From JANNNF01 sp040385825 (lineage in GTDB: Bacteria; Pseudomonadota; Alphaproteobacteria; Rhodobacterales; Rhodobacteraceae), in the NCBI GenBank assembly GCA_040385825.1, contig JAZKGQ010000034.1, positions 1 to 54,904 of the forward strand: a DNA stretch of 54,904 nt, in the 5' to 3' direction. Positions within the stretch are counted from its first letter, which is position 1. Each line of letters begins with the position of its first letter. The notes below the pieces were generated by a model. It had not been told where the DNA came from, did no database searches, and saw only the letters and a program-made list of their open reading frames with translations. Positions 7,446 through 16,280 of this stretch are shown piece after piece. The translations under genes and the position numbers were made by a program.

Positions 7446-8183
7446 TCATCCGGTCATCGGCGTTGGTCCGAACCGGGCGGTCAGATCGAAGGCATCGCCG
7501 CGGAACACCTGCCGGGCGATGGTCAGGGTTTCTTCGCCCCGCCAGGTGCGGCGCTCCACCAGCAGGCAGGGCGTGCCGAAATCCACCTCCAGCGCGCGGG
7601 CGACCACGGCATCCGCCGCAATGGCGGCAATGCGATGCTCGGCCTCGGTCCAGGGCACATGCCCCAGCAGCCACGGCCCCGGCGGTTCGCTGCGGAAATC
7701 CGCGCTCGCGGCATCTGGAACGGCATCCAGAAAGATATGGCGGTCCTCGATCAACACCGGGCTACCGTCCGCCAGATGCACCGACCGGACAAACCGGCTG
7801 TGCCCCAGATGATGCCCCTCGGCCCCCAGATGCACGCAGCAGGGCGGGCGCAATTCGTCCAGTAGCGGGTGATAGCCGTAGGCCGCGCCGCGGGCCTCGA
7901 CATCGGCGCGGATGTCGGGGATTTTCAGCGCGGCAACATGCATCCGAGGGCGGGCCACCACGGTTCCCGCCCGGCGGTTGCGGCTGATCAGCCCTGTCGC
8001 GGCCAGCGAGGCCATGGCCTTGTTCACCGTCATCCGCGAACAGCCGTACCGCGCCATCAGTTCGGTTTCGGTCGGCAGCCGGTCGCCGGGCCGCCATTCG
8101 CCCGACAGGATGCGCGCCTCGACCTCGGCCCGGATGCGGGCGTGCAGGGTTGCGGGGCGGGCGTCGGCGGCAAGATCATGCAT
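7446..8183 (-). CDS. GntR-family regulator of the HutC/UTRA type
   Basis: A 245-residue regulator with an N-terminal GntR winged helix (RILSGEWRPGDRLPTETELMARYGCSRMTVNKAM) and a C-terminal UTRA ligand domain. The stretches WTEAEHRI, CLLVERRTW and FGPTP match the pattern of histidine-utilisation repressors (HutC), whose effector is urocanate. No hut catabolic genes are present. It is the last gene of the NikA-like ABC operon, 3 bp after the final ATPase. Because NikA proteins bind nickel together with two histidines, a HutC-like sensor here is suggestive, but that link is inference. It could bind the TGTATA-containing site upstream of the operon. Confidence 0.8.
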   Translation of the reverse strand: MHDLAADARPATLHARIRAEVEARILSGEWRPGDRLPTETELMARYGCSRMTVNKAMASLAATGLISRNRRAGTVVARPRMHVAALKIPDIRADVEARGAAYGYHPLLDELRPPCCVHLGAEGHHLGHSRFVRSVHLADGSPVLIEDRHIFLDAVPDAASADFRSEPPGPWLLGHVPWTEAEHRIAAIAADAVVARALEVDFGTPCLLVERRTWRGEETLTIARQVFRGDAFDLTARFGPTPMTG

Positions 8184-8186
8184 GGG

Positions 8187-9158
8187 TCAGATCATGGCAT
8201 GAACGCCCGCGTCCGCAAGGTGGCACGCGGCGGCACCCCCATGTTGCACGGCGCGCAGGGCGGGTTCGGCCTCGCGGCAGCGGGGTTCCACCACCGGACA
8301 GCGGGTGGAAAACCGGCAACCGGGCGGCGGGTTGCGCGGGGAAGGCGGATCGCCTGCCAACAGGATGCGGGGGCGTGTGGCCTCAATGCGCGGGTCCGGG
8401 GACGGCACGGCTGACAGCAGCGCCTGACTGTAGGGATGCGCGGGGTCTGAAAACAGCGGTTTGGCGGCCCCTTCTTCGGCCACCCGGCCCAGATACATCA
8501 CCGTCACCGCCGAACAAACCTCGCGCACGATGGCCAGGTCATGGGCGACAATGACGATGGTCAGGCCAAGCTGGTCGCGCAGCCGGGCGAACAGATTGAC
8601 GATCTGCGCCCGCACCGACACATCCAGCGCCGACAAGGGTTCATCGCAGATCAGCAGTTGCGGCGACAGCGCCAGCGCGCGGGCGATCGACACCCGTTGC
8701 CTTTGCCCGCCCGACAGGGAACGCGGCAGGCGGTCCAGCACGGTCGCAGGCAGCGCCACAAGATCCAGCAGTTCAGCCACCCGAGCGCGGCGGGCCTTGG
8801 CATCGCCCTGCCCGTGAATCAGCAGCGGTTCCTCCAGCGTCTGGCCCACGCTCTGGCGGCGGCTCATGCTGCCCAAGGGGTCTTGAAAGATGAACTGCAC
8901 GGCGCGGGCAAAACCCTTGCGGTCGGTCTTTGCCCATTCGGCGCGGTCGCGGCCAAGGATATTCACCTGCCCCTCGGTCGCCGATTGCAGCCCGATCATG
9001 GCGCGGGCCAGCGTGGTCTTGCCACAACCGGATTCGCCCACGATGCCGTGAAAGGCACCACGCGCGACGGTCAGGTCCACGCCGTCAACGGCGCGCACCA
9101 ACCCGGCGGCGGTCTGGAAATGCACCTTCAGACCCTTTGCAACGATGGCATCAGTCAT
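8187..9158 (-). CDS. nikE: ABC importer ATPase, NikE/OppF-like
   Basis: A protein of 323 residues and the second ATPase of the nickel/peptide-type importer. It has Walker A GESGCGKTT, signature LSGGQRQR, Walker B LLICDEPLSALD, and the C-terminal oligopeptide/nickel ATPase extension with cysteines (GCRFSTRCPVVEPRC). It overlaps the first ATPase gene by 8 bp and is followed 3 bp later by the GntR regulator. It powers import through the NikBC-like permeases. The family covers peptides, nickel and metallophores; the nickel reading rests on the binding protein. Confidence 0.85.
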   Translation of the reverse strand: MTDAIVAKGLKVHFQTAAGLVRAVDGVDLTVARGAFHGIVGESGCGKTTLARAMIGLQSATEGQVNILGRDRAEWAKTDRKGFARAVQFIFQDPLGSMSRRQSVGQTLEEPLLIHGQGDAKARRARVAELLDLVALPATVLDRLPRSLSGGQRQRVSIARALALSPQLLICDEPLSALDVSVRAQIVNLFARLRDQLGLTIVIVAHDLAIVREVCSAVTVMYLGRVAEEGAAKPLFSDPAHPYSQALLSAVPSPDPRIEATRPRILLAGDPPSPRNPPPGCRFSTRCPVVEPRCREAEPALRAVQHGGAAACHLADAGVHAMI

Positions 9159-10158
9159 GGGTCACGATCCCTTCTGCGGCGATGACGACAGGGCAGGCCA
9201 CGCGGTGCGGCACAGGTCCGACACCCACGGTCTGCAAGGCCGGACGGCGGGTGTGGCATTGCGGCTCTACCTGGTCGCAGCGGTCGGCAAAGCGGCAACC
9301 GGCCACCAGTTGCGCCTGATTGGGCGGGATGCCGGGAATTTCCTTGGTGCCAGAGGCCGAGTCCGACCGGAAGTCGGGGACAGAGGCCAGAAGCCCCCGC
9401 GTATAAGGATGCACCGGGGCGGTCAGCACGTCGATGGCGCTGCCTTCTTCGGCCACCTGGCCTGCGTAAAGCACCGCCACCCGGTCGGCCAGCACCGACA
9501 CGGCGCCGATGTCATGCGTGATCAGGATAACGGCGATGCCGTCTTCCTTCTGAATCTGCCGGATCAGCGCCAGAATTTGCGCCTGCACCGTCGCATCCAG
9601 CGCCGTCGTCGGTTCATCCGCGATCAGCACCCTTGGCCGGGCAGCCAAGGCCAGCGCGATCATCGCGCGTTGCAGCATCCCGCCGGACAGTTCATGCGGG
9701 TAACGGTCGTAGCGGTCTTCGGGGTCGGGGATGCCCGACCGCGCCAGCAGCGAAACGGCTTCCTTGCGCGAGGCTTCGGCGGACAGGCCCGCATAGCGCC
9801 GCGCCTGTTCGGCCAGTTGCGGGCCGATCTTCAGCATCGGGTTCAGCGCAGACATCGGGTCTTGAAAGATCACACCAAAGAACCCGCCGCGCAGGCGCGA
9901 CAGGTCGCCCGGCGACATCGACAGGATGTCCTTGCCATCGGCGCGGGCCGTGCCCCGCAGGTCCACCGCCACGCCTTCGGGCAGCAGGCCCAACGGCCCC
10001 AGAGTCATCACGGTCTTGCCAGACCCGGATTCCCCCACAATCGCCAGCGTCTCGCCCGGCGATACATGAAACCCGGATCCGTCCACCGCGCGGACCGAAA
10101 CAGTGGGGGTGTAAAGGTCGATCACCAGACCTTCGACTTCGTAAATCGGCGCACTCAT
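9151..10158 (-). CDS. nikD: ABC importer ATPase, NikD/OppD-like
   Basis: A 335-residue ATPase with Walker A GESGSGKT, signature LSGGMLQRA, Walker B VLIADEPTTALD and the cysteine-containing C-terminal extension (CRFADRCDQVEPQC) of the Opp/Nik family. It overlaps the NikC-like permease gene by 4 bp (ATGA) and the NikE-like gene by 8 bp, indicating translational coupling. It is a cytoplasmic subunit pairing with NikE. No unusual residues were seen. Confidence 0.85.
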   Translation of the reverse strand: MSAPIYEVEGLVIDLYTPTVSVRAVDGSGFHVSPGETLAIVGESGSGKTVMTLGPLGLLPEGVAVDLRGTARADGKDILSMSPGDLSRLRGGFFGVIFQDPMSALNPMLKIGPQLAEQARRYAGLSAEASRKEAVSLLARSGIPDPEDRYDRYPHELSGGMLQRAMIALALAARPRVLIADEPTTALDATVQAQILALIRQIQKEDGIAVILITHDIGAVSVLADRVAVLYAGQVAEEGSAIDVLTAPVHPYTRGLLASVPDFRSDSASGTKEIPGIPPNQAQLVAGCRFADRCDQVEPQCHTRRPALQTVGVGPVPHRVACPVVIAAEGIVTHD

Positions 10159-11048
10159 GCCTCTACCGCCTTTCGTGCCACATCTTCGGCAGATCGCGCC
10201 GCCTTCTTGCGCGACAGCAACCGCCCCCGCACCGCGCGCGGCACCTTTTGCAGCGCGAACGCCTCACCCAGCAGGTTGAAACTGACCACCACGGCGGTCA
10301 GTGCCAGACCGGGGATGATCACCAGCGCCGCGTTTTCCTCGATATAGGACATGCCATCGACCAGCATCTGCCCCCATTCCGGCGTGGGCGGGGCCACACC
10401 AAGGCCCAGGAAGGACAGCGTGGCAATCGCCAGCACCAGTGCCCCCGCGTCGGCGCTGGCATAGACCACGACCAGACCCAGAACATGCGGCAGGATATGT
10501 TTGGAGAAGATCCAGATATGCGACGCCCCCATCACCCGCGCGGCCTCGATATAGGGCTGCTGCAATTCGGCCACCACGACGGCGCGGCTCATGCGGGCAT
10601 AGTTCGCCCACCAGGCCATGGTCAGCGCGACGATCATCTTCCAGTAGTCAGACATCCAGTCGAAATTCGCGCCGGAAAACACCCCCATCAGGGCAAGGGC
10701 AATCACCAGCGACGGCAGCGCCAAGGCAATGTCGATCACCGAGATCAGCACGAGTTCAGTCTTGCCACCGACATAGCCCGCGAAAGACCCGATCACGACG
10801 CCGATGGCCAAGGCCGCCACCAGCACGAACACCATGGCCACCAGGGACGTGCGCGCGCCGCCGATGATCCGGCTGAACATGTCGCGGCCCAGATAATCGG
10901 TGCCAAGCCAATGCGCGCCCGACGGCCCGGTCAGCAGCGCGCTATAGTCCTGTGCTGCTGGGTCATGCGTCATCAGCCAGGGCGAGAAGATGCCGATAAG
11001 AACAAAGAGGATTGCGGGGGCAAGGATCGCCCAGGGCCATTTTTTCAT
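10155..11048 (-). CDS. nikC: ABC importer permease, NikC/OppC-like
   Basis: A 297-residue inner-membrane permease of the BPD_transp_1 type. It has an N-terminal helix, the loop HWLGTDYLGRDMFSR typical of DppC/NikC proteins, a block of helices, and the EAA loop region (EAARVMGASHIWIFSKHILPHVLG) that contacts the ATPases. The C-terminus is extended and basic. It starts 10 bp after the NikB-like gene. It forms the membrane channel with NikB. Confidence 0.85.
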   Translation of the reverse strand: MKKWPWAILAPAILFVLIGIFSPWLMTHDPAAQDYSALLTGPSGAHWLGTDYLGRDMFSRIIGGARTSLVAMVFVLVAALAIGVVIGSFAGYVGGKTELVLISVIDIALALPSLVIALALMGVFSGANFDWMSDYWKMIVALTMAWWANYARMSRAVVVAELQQPYIEAARVMGASHIWIFSKHILPHVLGLVVVYASADAGALVLAIATLSFLGLGVAPPTPEWGQMLVDGMSYIEENAALVIIPGLALTAVVVSFNLLGEAFALQKVPRAVRGRLLSRKKAARSAEDVARKAVEA

Positions 11049-11058
11049 GCTTGGTCCC

Positions 11059-12000
11059 TCATGCCTTTCTGGGTCTGCGCAGGCGGGGATCGGCCAGCAT
11101 CGCCAGCAGATCCACGATCAGGTTGATGGACACAAAGAACACCACGAACAACGTCAGCGTGGCCTGCATTCCGATGAAATCCCGGAACCGGATCGCCTCG
11201 ATGAAGAAGGCACCGACGCCGTTCAGACCGAACACCCGTTCGACCACGATCGCGCCAATGATCATCAGGGTGAATTGCGCGCCGAAGGTGGTCATGAAGG
11301 GGATGGCGATGTTGGGCAGGGCTTCGCGCAGCAGCACCGCTTGCCGGGTCAGGCCCTTGGCAAAGCCGGTGGTGGCAAAGGGGCGCGACATGGTGTCTTG
11401 CAGGTTCACCCGCACCACCCGCGCCAGAACCGAGGCCGGAAACAGCGCAATGGTGATCCAGGGCAGCAGCCACGAGGTCAGGCCAGCCGTCCCGAAGGTC
11501 GGCACCCAACCCAGCCAGACCGAAAACACGATCACCAGCAGGGCGGCGACAAAGAAGTTCGGGGTCGAGGCCCCGACCAGCGCCAGCCCGTGCAGCGCCC
11601 GGTCCAGCGGGCCGCCATTCGACGCCGCCCCCGCGATGCCCATGGCCAGCGACAGGATCAGGGCCAGCACGCCGCCCCCGGCCAGCAAGGCCAGCGTCAT
11701 CGGAATTCGCTCGGCGAATTCATCCGCCATCGGTTTGCCGGTGCGCAGGCTGATGCCGAAATCCCCGGTCAGCGCGTTGCCCAGCCAGCGCGCATAGCGC
11801 ACCGGCAGGGGGTCGTTCAGGCCCAGATCATTGGCAATTCTGGCGATCATCTCGCCATCCGCGCCCGCGCCTGCCGCCCGTTCGGCGATCAGGGCGGCCA
11901 CGTTGCCGGGGGCGGCGGTCACCAACCAGAAGGTCAGCGCTGTTGCCGCCAGCATCAGAAGAAGGGCAAGCCCCGTCCTTCGCATGAACATGCGTTGCAT
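11059..12000 (-). CDS. nikB: ABC importer permease, NikB/OppB-like
   Basis: A 313-residue permease with a first helix, a periplasmic stretch containing the family pattern LGLNDPLPVRYARWLGNAL and GDFGISLRTGKP, and five further helices. The EAA-type loop is GFAKGLTRQAVLLREALPN. It lies 24 bp after the substrate-binding protein gene and 10 bp before nikC. It is one half of the transport channel of a Nik/Opp-type importer. Confidence 0.85.
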   Translation of the reverse strand: MQRMFMRRTGLALLLMLAATALTFWLVTAAPGNVAALIAERAAGAGADGEMIARIANDLGLNDPLPVRYARWLGNALTGDFGISLRTGKPMADEFAERIPMTLALLAGGGVLALILSLAMGIAGAASNGGPLDRALHGLALVGASTPNFFVAALLVIVFSVWLGWVPTFGTAGLTSWLLPWITIALFPASVLARVVRVNLQDTMSRPFATTGFAKGLTRQAVLLREALPNIAIPFMTTFGAQFTLMIIGAIVVERVFGLNGVGAFFIEAIRFRDFIGMQATLTLFVVFFVSINLIVDLLAMLADPRLRRPRKA

Positions 12001-12024
12001 TGAATTCGCCCTCCCTGGGTCCGG

Positions 12025-13572
12025 TCAGCCCAGTGTGATGCCCTTGAACGGCAGGTCATAGTCGGTGACAGGCAGTTTGAACCCTGCCACGCGCGGATGC
12101 ACCGCCCACAGGCGCTGCGTCACAACCAGCGGGCAGGCCGCCGTGTTGGAGCGGAGCCAGTCGTAAACCGCCTGCATCGCCGCCTCGCGCGCCTCGCCGC
12201 CGGTTTCCAGCGCGGTGGCCACCAGCACGTCCAGATCGGGATGGACATAGATCTTGCCATCCGGCCCGGTGTCCGACGCGGTGACGAACGACGCCCCAAG
12301 CGAGCCATGCGGATCGTAGGGCGCGCCATAGGTGGCAAAGAACGTCAGGTCATAGTCGAACTTCGGGCGGCGGTCGTGCATCGAGGCATTGTCCACCGTC
12401 TCGATGTTGGTCTTGACGCCGACCTCGCTCAGCATGCCTTGAATCATCTCGGCGATGCGGCGCGAACCGGGGAAGGATTCTTCCGACACGAGGAAGGCAA
12501 TTTCCAGCGCTTTGCCGTCCTTGGTCCAGCCAGCGCCGTCACCCGCCCAGCCACCTGCCGTCAGCGCGGCCTGGGCTGCGGCCACATCGCGGGCCGGAAC
12601 CGGGGTGCGGCTGCCGGCGGTCGGCACGGTTGAAGGGAAGATGTCCACGGTCGGGTCGGCAAAGCCTTCAAACAGCACGGCGGCAACGGCGGCGCGGTCG
12701 AGCCCCAGGAAGATCGCATCGCGCACGGCCTTGTCCTGCATCATCGGCGATTTGGGCGAAAAGCCCAGGATCGTCGTTGCGGTGCCGGGTTCGGCCACGA
12801 TGGTCATGCCTTCGCTGGCCAGTGCCTGTGCGCGGCGGGGCGACAGCGCCGCCACCCAGTCGCCGCCGATCACGTCCAGCTCGCCTGCCCGCAGGGCATT
12901 GGCGCGGGCCAGTTCGTCCGGCACCACTTTCAGCTCCATCCGGGCGAAGGCGGGCTTTTCGCCCCAATAGGCATCGTTGCGCAGCAGCACGGTTCCGGTC
13001 GAGGCGTGGCTTTCCACGATCCACGGTCCGGTGCCGATCGGCTGCCCTTCGGCCGCGGCGGGCGACAGGAACCGCACGGGACGCACGATGGTCAGCTCCA
13101 GCAGCGCTGCCGGAACCGGGCGCTTCAACTTGACGGTGATCTTGTTCGGCGCATCGATGACGATGGACTCATAGGCATCGGCAATGCCGATCCACGAGAA
13201 GTCCGCCACGCCCATCCAGCGCTTCAGGTTGAATTCGGCGGCCGCCGCATCAAACGGCGTGCCGTCCGAGAAGGTGACGCCTTCGCGCAGATCAAAGCTG
13301 ATCGACAGCCCGTCGTCCGCCACCGTCCAGGCGGTTGCCAGACCCGGCTCCAGCGTGCCGCCGGCGCCGTAATGGATCAGCCCGTCGAACACTGCGGAAT
13401 AGGACGACAGGGTCGAGACGTTCTGAAGCAGGTCCAGATCGCCCGTTTCGCCCGCGATGGCGACACGCAGGGTATCTGCGTGGCCATCGGCAAAAGCGAC
13501 GCGCGGAAGGACGGCAAGGAAGGACAGTCCCGCCGTGGTGGCAAGGAAGGATCGACGATCAAGTTTGAGCAT
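12025..13572 (-). CDS. nikA: NikA-like periplasmic binding protein (nickel/metallophore ABC importer)
   Basis: A protein of 515 residues with a Tat-type signal (DRRSFLA followed by a hydrophobic stretch ending AFA) and the SBP_bac_5 fold. Several stretches resemble NikA more than peptide-binding proteins: FSDGTPFDAAAAEFNLKRW, TIVRPVRFLSP, IGTGPWIVES, NDAYWGEKPAFARMELKVVPD and FFATYGAPYDPHGSLG, the last corresponding to the NikA loop TWGAPYDPH. It probably captures nickel bound to histidine or a metallophore. Peptide binding is the alternative. It is first in an operon of six genes ending with the GntR regulator; AGGGGT precedes the ATG. Confidence 0.8.
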   Translation of the reverse strand: MLKLDRRSFLATTAGLSFLAVLPRVAFADGHADTLRVAIAGETGDLDLLQNVSTLSSYSAVFDGLIHYGAGGTLEPGLATAWTVADDGLSISFDLREGVTFSDGTPFDAAAAEFNLKRWMGVADFSWIGIADAYESIVIDAPNKITVKLKRPVPAALLELTIVRPVRFLSPAAAEGQPIGTGPWIVESHASTGTVLLRNDAYWGEKPAFARMELKVVPDELARANALRAGELDVIGGDWVAALSPRRAQALASEGMTIVAEPGTATTILGFSPKSPMMQDKAVRDAIFLGLDRAAVAAVLFEGFADPTVDIFPSTVPTAGSRTPVPARDVAAAQAALTAGGWAGDGAGWTKDGKALEIAFLVSEESFPGSRRIAEMIQGMLSEVGVKTNIETVDNASMHDRRPKFDYDLTFFATYGAPYDPHGSLGASFVTASDTGPDGKIYVHPDLDVLVATALETGGEAREAAMQAVYDWLRSNTAACPLVVTQRLWAVHPRVAGFKLPVTDYDLPFKGITLG

Positions 13573-13623
13573 GGCTTACCCCTGTTGTTGCACTTTTTTG
13601 AAAGCCTAGCAGGGTGATCAATA

Positions 13624-13635
13624 ATGTATAGATAT
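13624..13635. promoter_or_regulatory. Candidate GntR/HutC operator upstream of the nikA operon
   Basis: ATGTATAGATAT is an imperfect dyad in an AT-rich patch about 52 bp upstream of the nikA start. Eight of ten core positions match TGTATATACA, a half-remembered HutC-type core. It is a plausible site for the regulator encoded at the end of the operon, but the match is loose. Confidence 0.4.
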
Positions 13636-13679
13636 TAATTTCGTTTCTTTTGCCCCGGCCACACATCTTCCAGGCCCCG

Positions 13680-13723
13680 CAGCCCCCGCCGGCACAGACA
13701 TCTGCGCAGCCGGGCGGGGGCTG
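13680..13723. other. Long GC-rich hairpin in the divergent nikA/cus intergenic region
   Basis: CAGCCCCCGCC (13680-13690) pairs perfectly with GGCGGGGGCTG (13713-13723). The stem extends inward by GGC/GCC with one bulged base. It has no T tract. It sits in the 435-bp region between the divergent nikA operon and the Cus-type operon and could insulate them or form in a leader RNA. The rest of this region (13724-14007) shows no ORF or regulatory motif that I can support. Confidence 0.45.
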
Positions 13724-14007
13724 TCAGGTCTATGTTCCCAAAGAACTGTAATGGTTTCAAAAGATTATGGCCGATTCTGCAGAATGTTCCCGCATGGGGC
13801 ACCGTCTGCCGCGCTGCTGGGGTGCCGCGCAGGCCTGTGCCGGGTTTTTCAGCGTTTGTGGCGCGGCGTGGCCCCTGTGGGGTGATGGAAGGCCCTTTTG
13901 ATACCATGACAGGCCCCGGCGGGCGTGAAAAAGCCCTGTCACCGGGCGGGCGGATGGTCACGCCAAAGCGATTTGCTGAAACGTGCGCTTTGGGCGATGG
14001 TGCGCGA

Positions 14008-14334
14008 ATGAAGATCGTCGCGCGTCTCTTGTCATCGCTGGTCCTCGCCGTCGCGCTGCTTGCGACGACGATCTCTCAGCCTGCGACGGCCCTGACGGCA
14101 GAGATGGCAATGGCAGCGATGCCTTGCTGCGATGATGGCTGTCCGCAGGATATGGACTGCGACATGCCCTGCATGGCCATGATGCGCTGTGCAACCGCAA
14201 CGATGGGCTTTGTCCCGCCGTCGCCCCCCGCCATGTTGCACCTTGCCGCCACCGCCAACGTGCCCGAGGCCGGGCCGCCCTGGCAGTTGGGCGAACGCGC
14301 CCCCGACGGATTGAAGCGACCTCCGCGCCTCTGA
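14008..14334 (+). CDS. Small Cys/Met-rich exported protein, first gene of the cus operon (CutF-like)
   Basis: A protein of 108 residues. The N-terminal signal peptide (MKIVARLLSSLVLAVALLA, ending about ATA) is followed by a cysteine/methionine cluster, MPCCDDGCPQDMDCDMPC plus MAMMRC, and a Pro-rich second half ending GLKRPPRL. It is the first gene upstream of the FixH-like, CusB and CusA genes. No enzyme domain is visible. It could be a periplasmic copper scavenger or a copper-sensing leader ORF of the CutF/CruR type. The 96-bp gap to the next gene holds a nested hairpin (14372-14401), in line with post-transcriptional control. The upstream start at 13732 is rejected because 14008 begins a clean signal peptide. 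Confidence 0.65.
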   Translation: MKIVARLLSSLVLAVALLATTISQPATALTAEMAMAAMPCCDDGCPQDMDCDMPCMAMMRCATATMGFVPPSPPAMLHLAATANVPEAGPPWQLGERAPDGLKRPPRL

Positions 14335-14371
14335 CCCCGCCGCGTGCGCTGGCGCGCGGATGATGCCGCAG

Positions 14372-14401
14372 GCAGCCGGGCCGATCAGGCCACAGGGCTG
14401 C
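14372..14401 (+). other. RNA hairpin between the CutF-like ORF and the FixH-like gene
   Basis: GCAGCC (14372-14377) pairs with GGCTGC (14396-14401), with an inner GGCC-gatca-GGCC helix. It ends about 30 bases before the ATG of the next gene, near its ribosome-binding region, so it could modulate translation of the downstream gene. Confidence 0.4.
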
Positions 14402-14430
14402 ATCTTCAGCAATGCAATGGGGTCTATCCG

Positions 14431-14826
14431 ATGAAAACCACCTCTGCCCGCCTTTGCGGGGGCGCGCTGGCGCTTGTCCTGTCCGGTTCAGCCGCTTTGG
14501 CGGCGGCAACCGATTATCGCTTTGAGCTTGTCTCTACTGACCACCGTGTCGGATCTGGCAGCGTTCTGGCGCTGCGCCTGACCGACCTTCGCACCGGCGC
14601 GCCGGTCGCGGGGGCCGTGATCTACGCCACCCGCATGGACATGGCCCCCGAAGGCATGGCGACGATGACCGCACCCGTCACCGCGATGCCCTCTGACGTG
14701 CCCGGAACCTACCGCTTTGCCACCGATCTGGTGATGGCCGGCGGCTGGCGATTCTCGGTCGCGGCCAAGGTGCAGGGCGAGCCGGAAACGGTTTCCGCCG
14801 CGCTTGACCTGCGGGCCGCCCCATGA
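14431..14826 (+). CDS. FixH/YtkA-like periplasmic protein
   Basis: A 131-residue protein with a signal peptide (cleavage near ALA-AAT) and a single Ig-like beta domain of the FixH/YtkA type (VLALRLTDLRTGAPVAGA, MDMAPEGMATM, GTYRFATDLVMAGGWRFSV). Members occur in copper and cytochrome oxidase maturation loci and are thought to bind copper through Met/His, though their role is not well defined. The MDMAPEGMATM stretch is Met-rich. It overlaps cusB by 4 bp, so the two are translationally coupled. Confidence 0.75.
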   Translation: MKTTSARLCGGALALVLSGSAALAAATDYRFELVSTDHRVGSGSVLALRLTDLRTGAPVAGAVIYATRMDMAPEGMATMTAPVTAMPSDVPGTYRFATDLVMAGGWRFSVAAKVQGEPETVSAALDLRAAP

Positions 14827-16280
14827 GCGCGCTTGGCAAGCTGACCGCCGCAGCGCTTGTCGCAGGCACCGCCGGATTGGTGGGACTGACCGCAGGCGAG
14901 CGGGGCATAACCGTTGCCAGCCTGTCCGGGCTGGCCGAAGCGCGGCTTGCCGCCCTGATGGGCAGCGACGCAGCCGCCATGCCGGGGGCGCAACCTTCCA
15001 GCGCCGCAGCAGCAGGGCAGGTCATCTACTGGCGGCACCCCGATGGGCTGCCGGAATGGTCGGCCACAAAGGCGGTGACGGCGGATGGCCGCGCATTCCT
15101 GCCGGTGCGGGCCAGCGAGGACATTTCGCTGGATCCGGCTGCCGCCCCCGCGCCGACGGGGCTGCGCCAAAGACCGGCGGCGGGCGCAAAAACCGTGCTG
15201 TATTACCGCAACCCGATGGGCCTGGCCGACACCTCGCCAGTGCCCAAGACAGACTCGATGGGGATGGATTACATCCCGGTCTATGCGGGTGAAGGCGGCG
15301 ACGACGGGGCGATCACCGTATCGCCGGGCAAGCTGCAACGTACCGGGGTGCGGACCAGCCCGGCCACGCTGGAGCCGCTGGCCGCCAGCCTGCGCGCGCC
15401 GGGGATCGTGGTGCTGGACGAACGCAAGGTCAGCGTCATTTCGCTGCGCGCCGATGCCTTCATCGAAACCGTGGCCGATGTGACCACCGGCAGCACGATT
15501 GCCCAAGGCGCGCCTTTGGTGACGCTGTATTCGCCCGAGATCGCGGCCGCACTGGCCCAGTTCGTCACGGGTCTGCGCGCCGAAGGTAAGCAACAGCAGG
15601 GGGCACGGCAAAGGCTGGAAAACCTTGGCGTGCCGGCCGGGGTGATCGACCGGATTGCCGCCGAGGGGTTGGCCTCCGTCAGCATCCCGATCACCGCCCC
15701 GCGCAGCGGCGTGGTGCTGGAACGGATGGCCGTCGAAGGCATGATGTCCAACGCGGGCGAGGCCCTGTTCCGCATCGCCGATACTTCCACCGTCTGGGTG
15801 ATTGCCGAGGTTCCCGAAGCGGCGCTGATGGAGGTCAAGACAGGGGCAGAAGTCCGCATCACCCTGCGCGGTCTTGGCGGCGCGCCGCTGACGGGCCGGA
15901 TCGACACCATTTACCCCGAACTCGACATGATGACCCGCACCGGCAAGCTGCGCATCGAACTGCCCAACCCAGACGGTTTGTTGCGCGCCAACATGTTTGC
16001 GGATGTGGACATCCTGTTGGGGCAGACGCCCGTGGTGCAGGTGCCGGAAGGCGCGGTGATCGACACCGGCGACCGGCAGGTTGTGATCCTTGATCTGGGC
16101 GAGGGCCGGTTCCGGCCCGCACCGGTGACGCTGGGTCGCCGGGGGGGCGGCAGGGTCGAGATCATCAGCGGCGTGGCGGCGGGTGACGTGGTGGTCAGCA
16201 CCGCCACCTTCCTGATCGATGCCGAAAGCAACCTGAACGCGGCCCTTGCCGCCTTGTCTGCGCCGGAGGCCAACCCATGA
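14823..16280 (+). CDS. cusB: Cu+/Ag+ RND efflux periplasmic adaptor (CusB family)
   Basis: A 485-residue membrane fusion protein linking the CusA pump to an outer-membrane channel. After an N-terminal membrane anchor there is a heavy-metal binding domain at about 125-155 (YYRNPMGLADTSPVPKTDSMGMDYIPVY). A second, degenerate copy lies before it at about 67-103 (VIYWRHPDGLPEW and FLPVRASED). Barrel-sandwich hybrid, coiled-coil and beta-barrel regions follow (GVVLERMAVEGMMSNAGEALFRIAD). It overlaps the FixH-like gene and cusA by 4 bp each. No cusC outer-membrane gene or CusRS sensor is seen in this window. Confidence 0.9.
   Translation: MSALGKLTAAALVAGTAGLVGLTAGERGITVASLSGLAEARLAALMGSDAAAMPGAQPSSAAAAGQVIYWRHPDGLPEWSATKAVTADGRAFLPVRASEDISLDPAAAPAPTGLRQRPAAGAKTVLYYRNPMGLADTSPVPKTDSMGMDYIPVYAGEGGDDGAITVSPGKLQRTGVRTSPATLEPLAASLRAPGIVVLDERKVSVISLRADAFIETVADVTTGSTIAQGAPLVTLYSPEIAAALAQFVTGLRAEGKQQQGARQRLENLGVPAGVIDRIAAEGLASVSIPITAPRSGVVLERMAVEGMMSNAGEALFRIADTSTVWVIAEVPEAALMEVKTGAEVRITLRGLGGAPLTGRIDTIYPELDMMTRTGKLRIELPNPDGLLRANMFADVDILLGQTPVVQVPEGAVIDTGDRQVVILDLGEGRFRPAPVTLGRRGGGRVEIISGVAAGDVVVSTATFLIDAESNLNAALAALSAPEANP

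Noticed and set aside
7446..8183. Histidine-utilisation (hut) operon
   Set aside because: The regulator looks like HutC, but no hutU, hutH, hutI or hutG gene is nearby; it sits in a NikA-like importer operon.
13635..13961. 108-residue minus-strand ORF upstream of nikA
   Set aside because: No ribosome site, Pro/Arg-rich composition without signal or domain; it overlaps the hairpin region.
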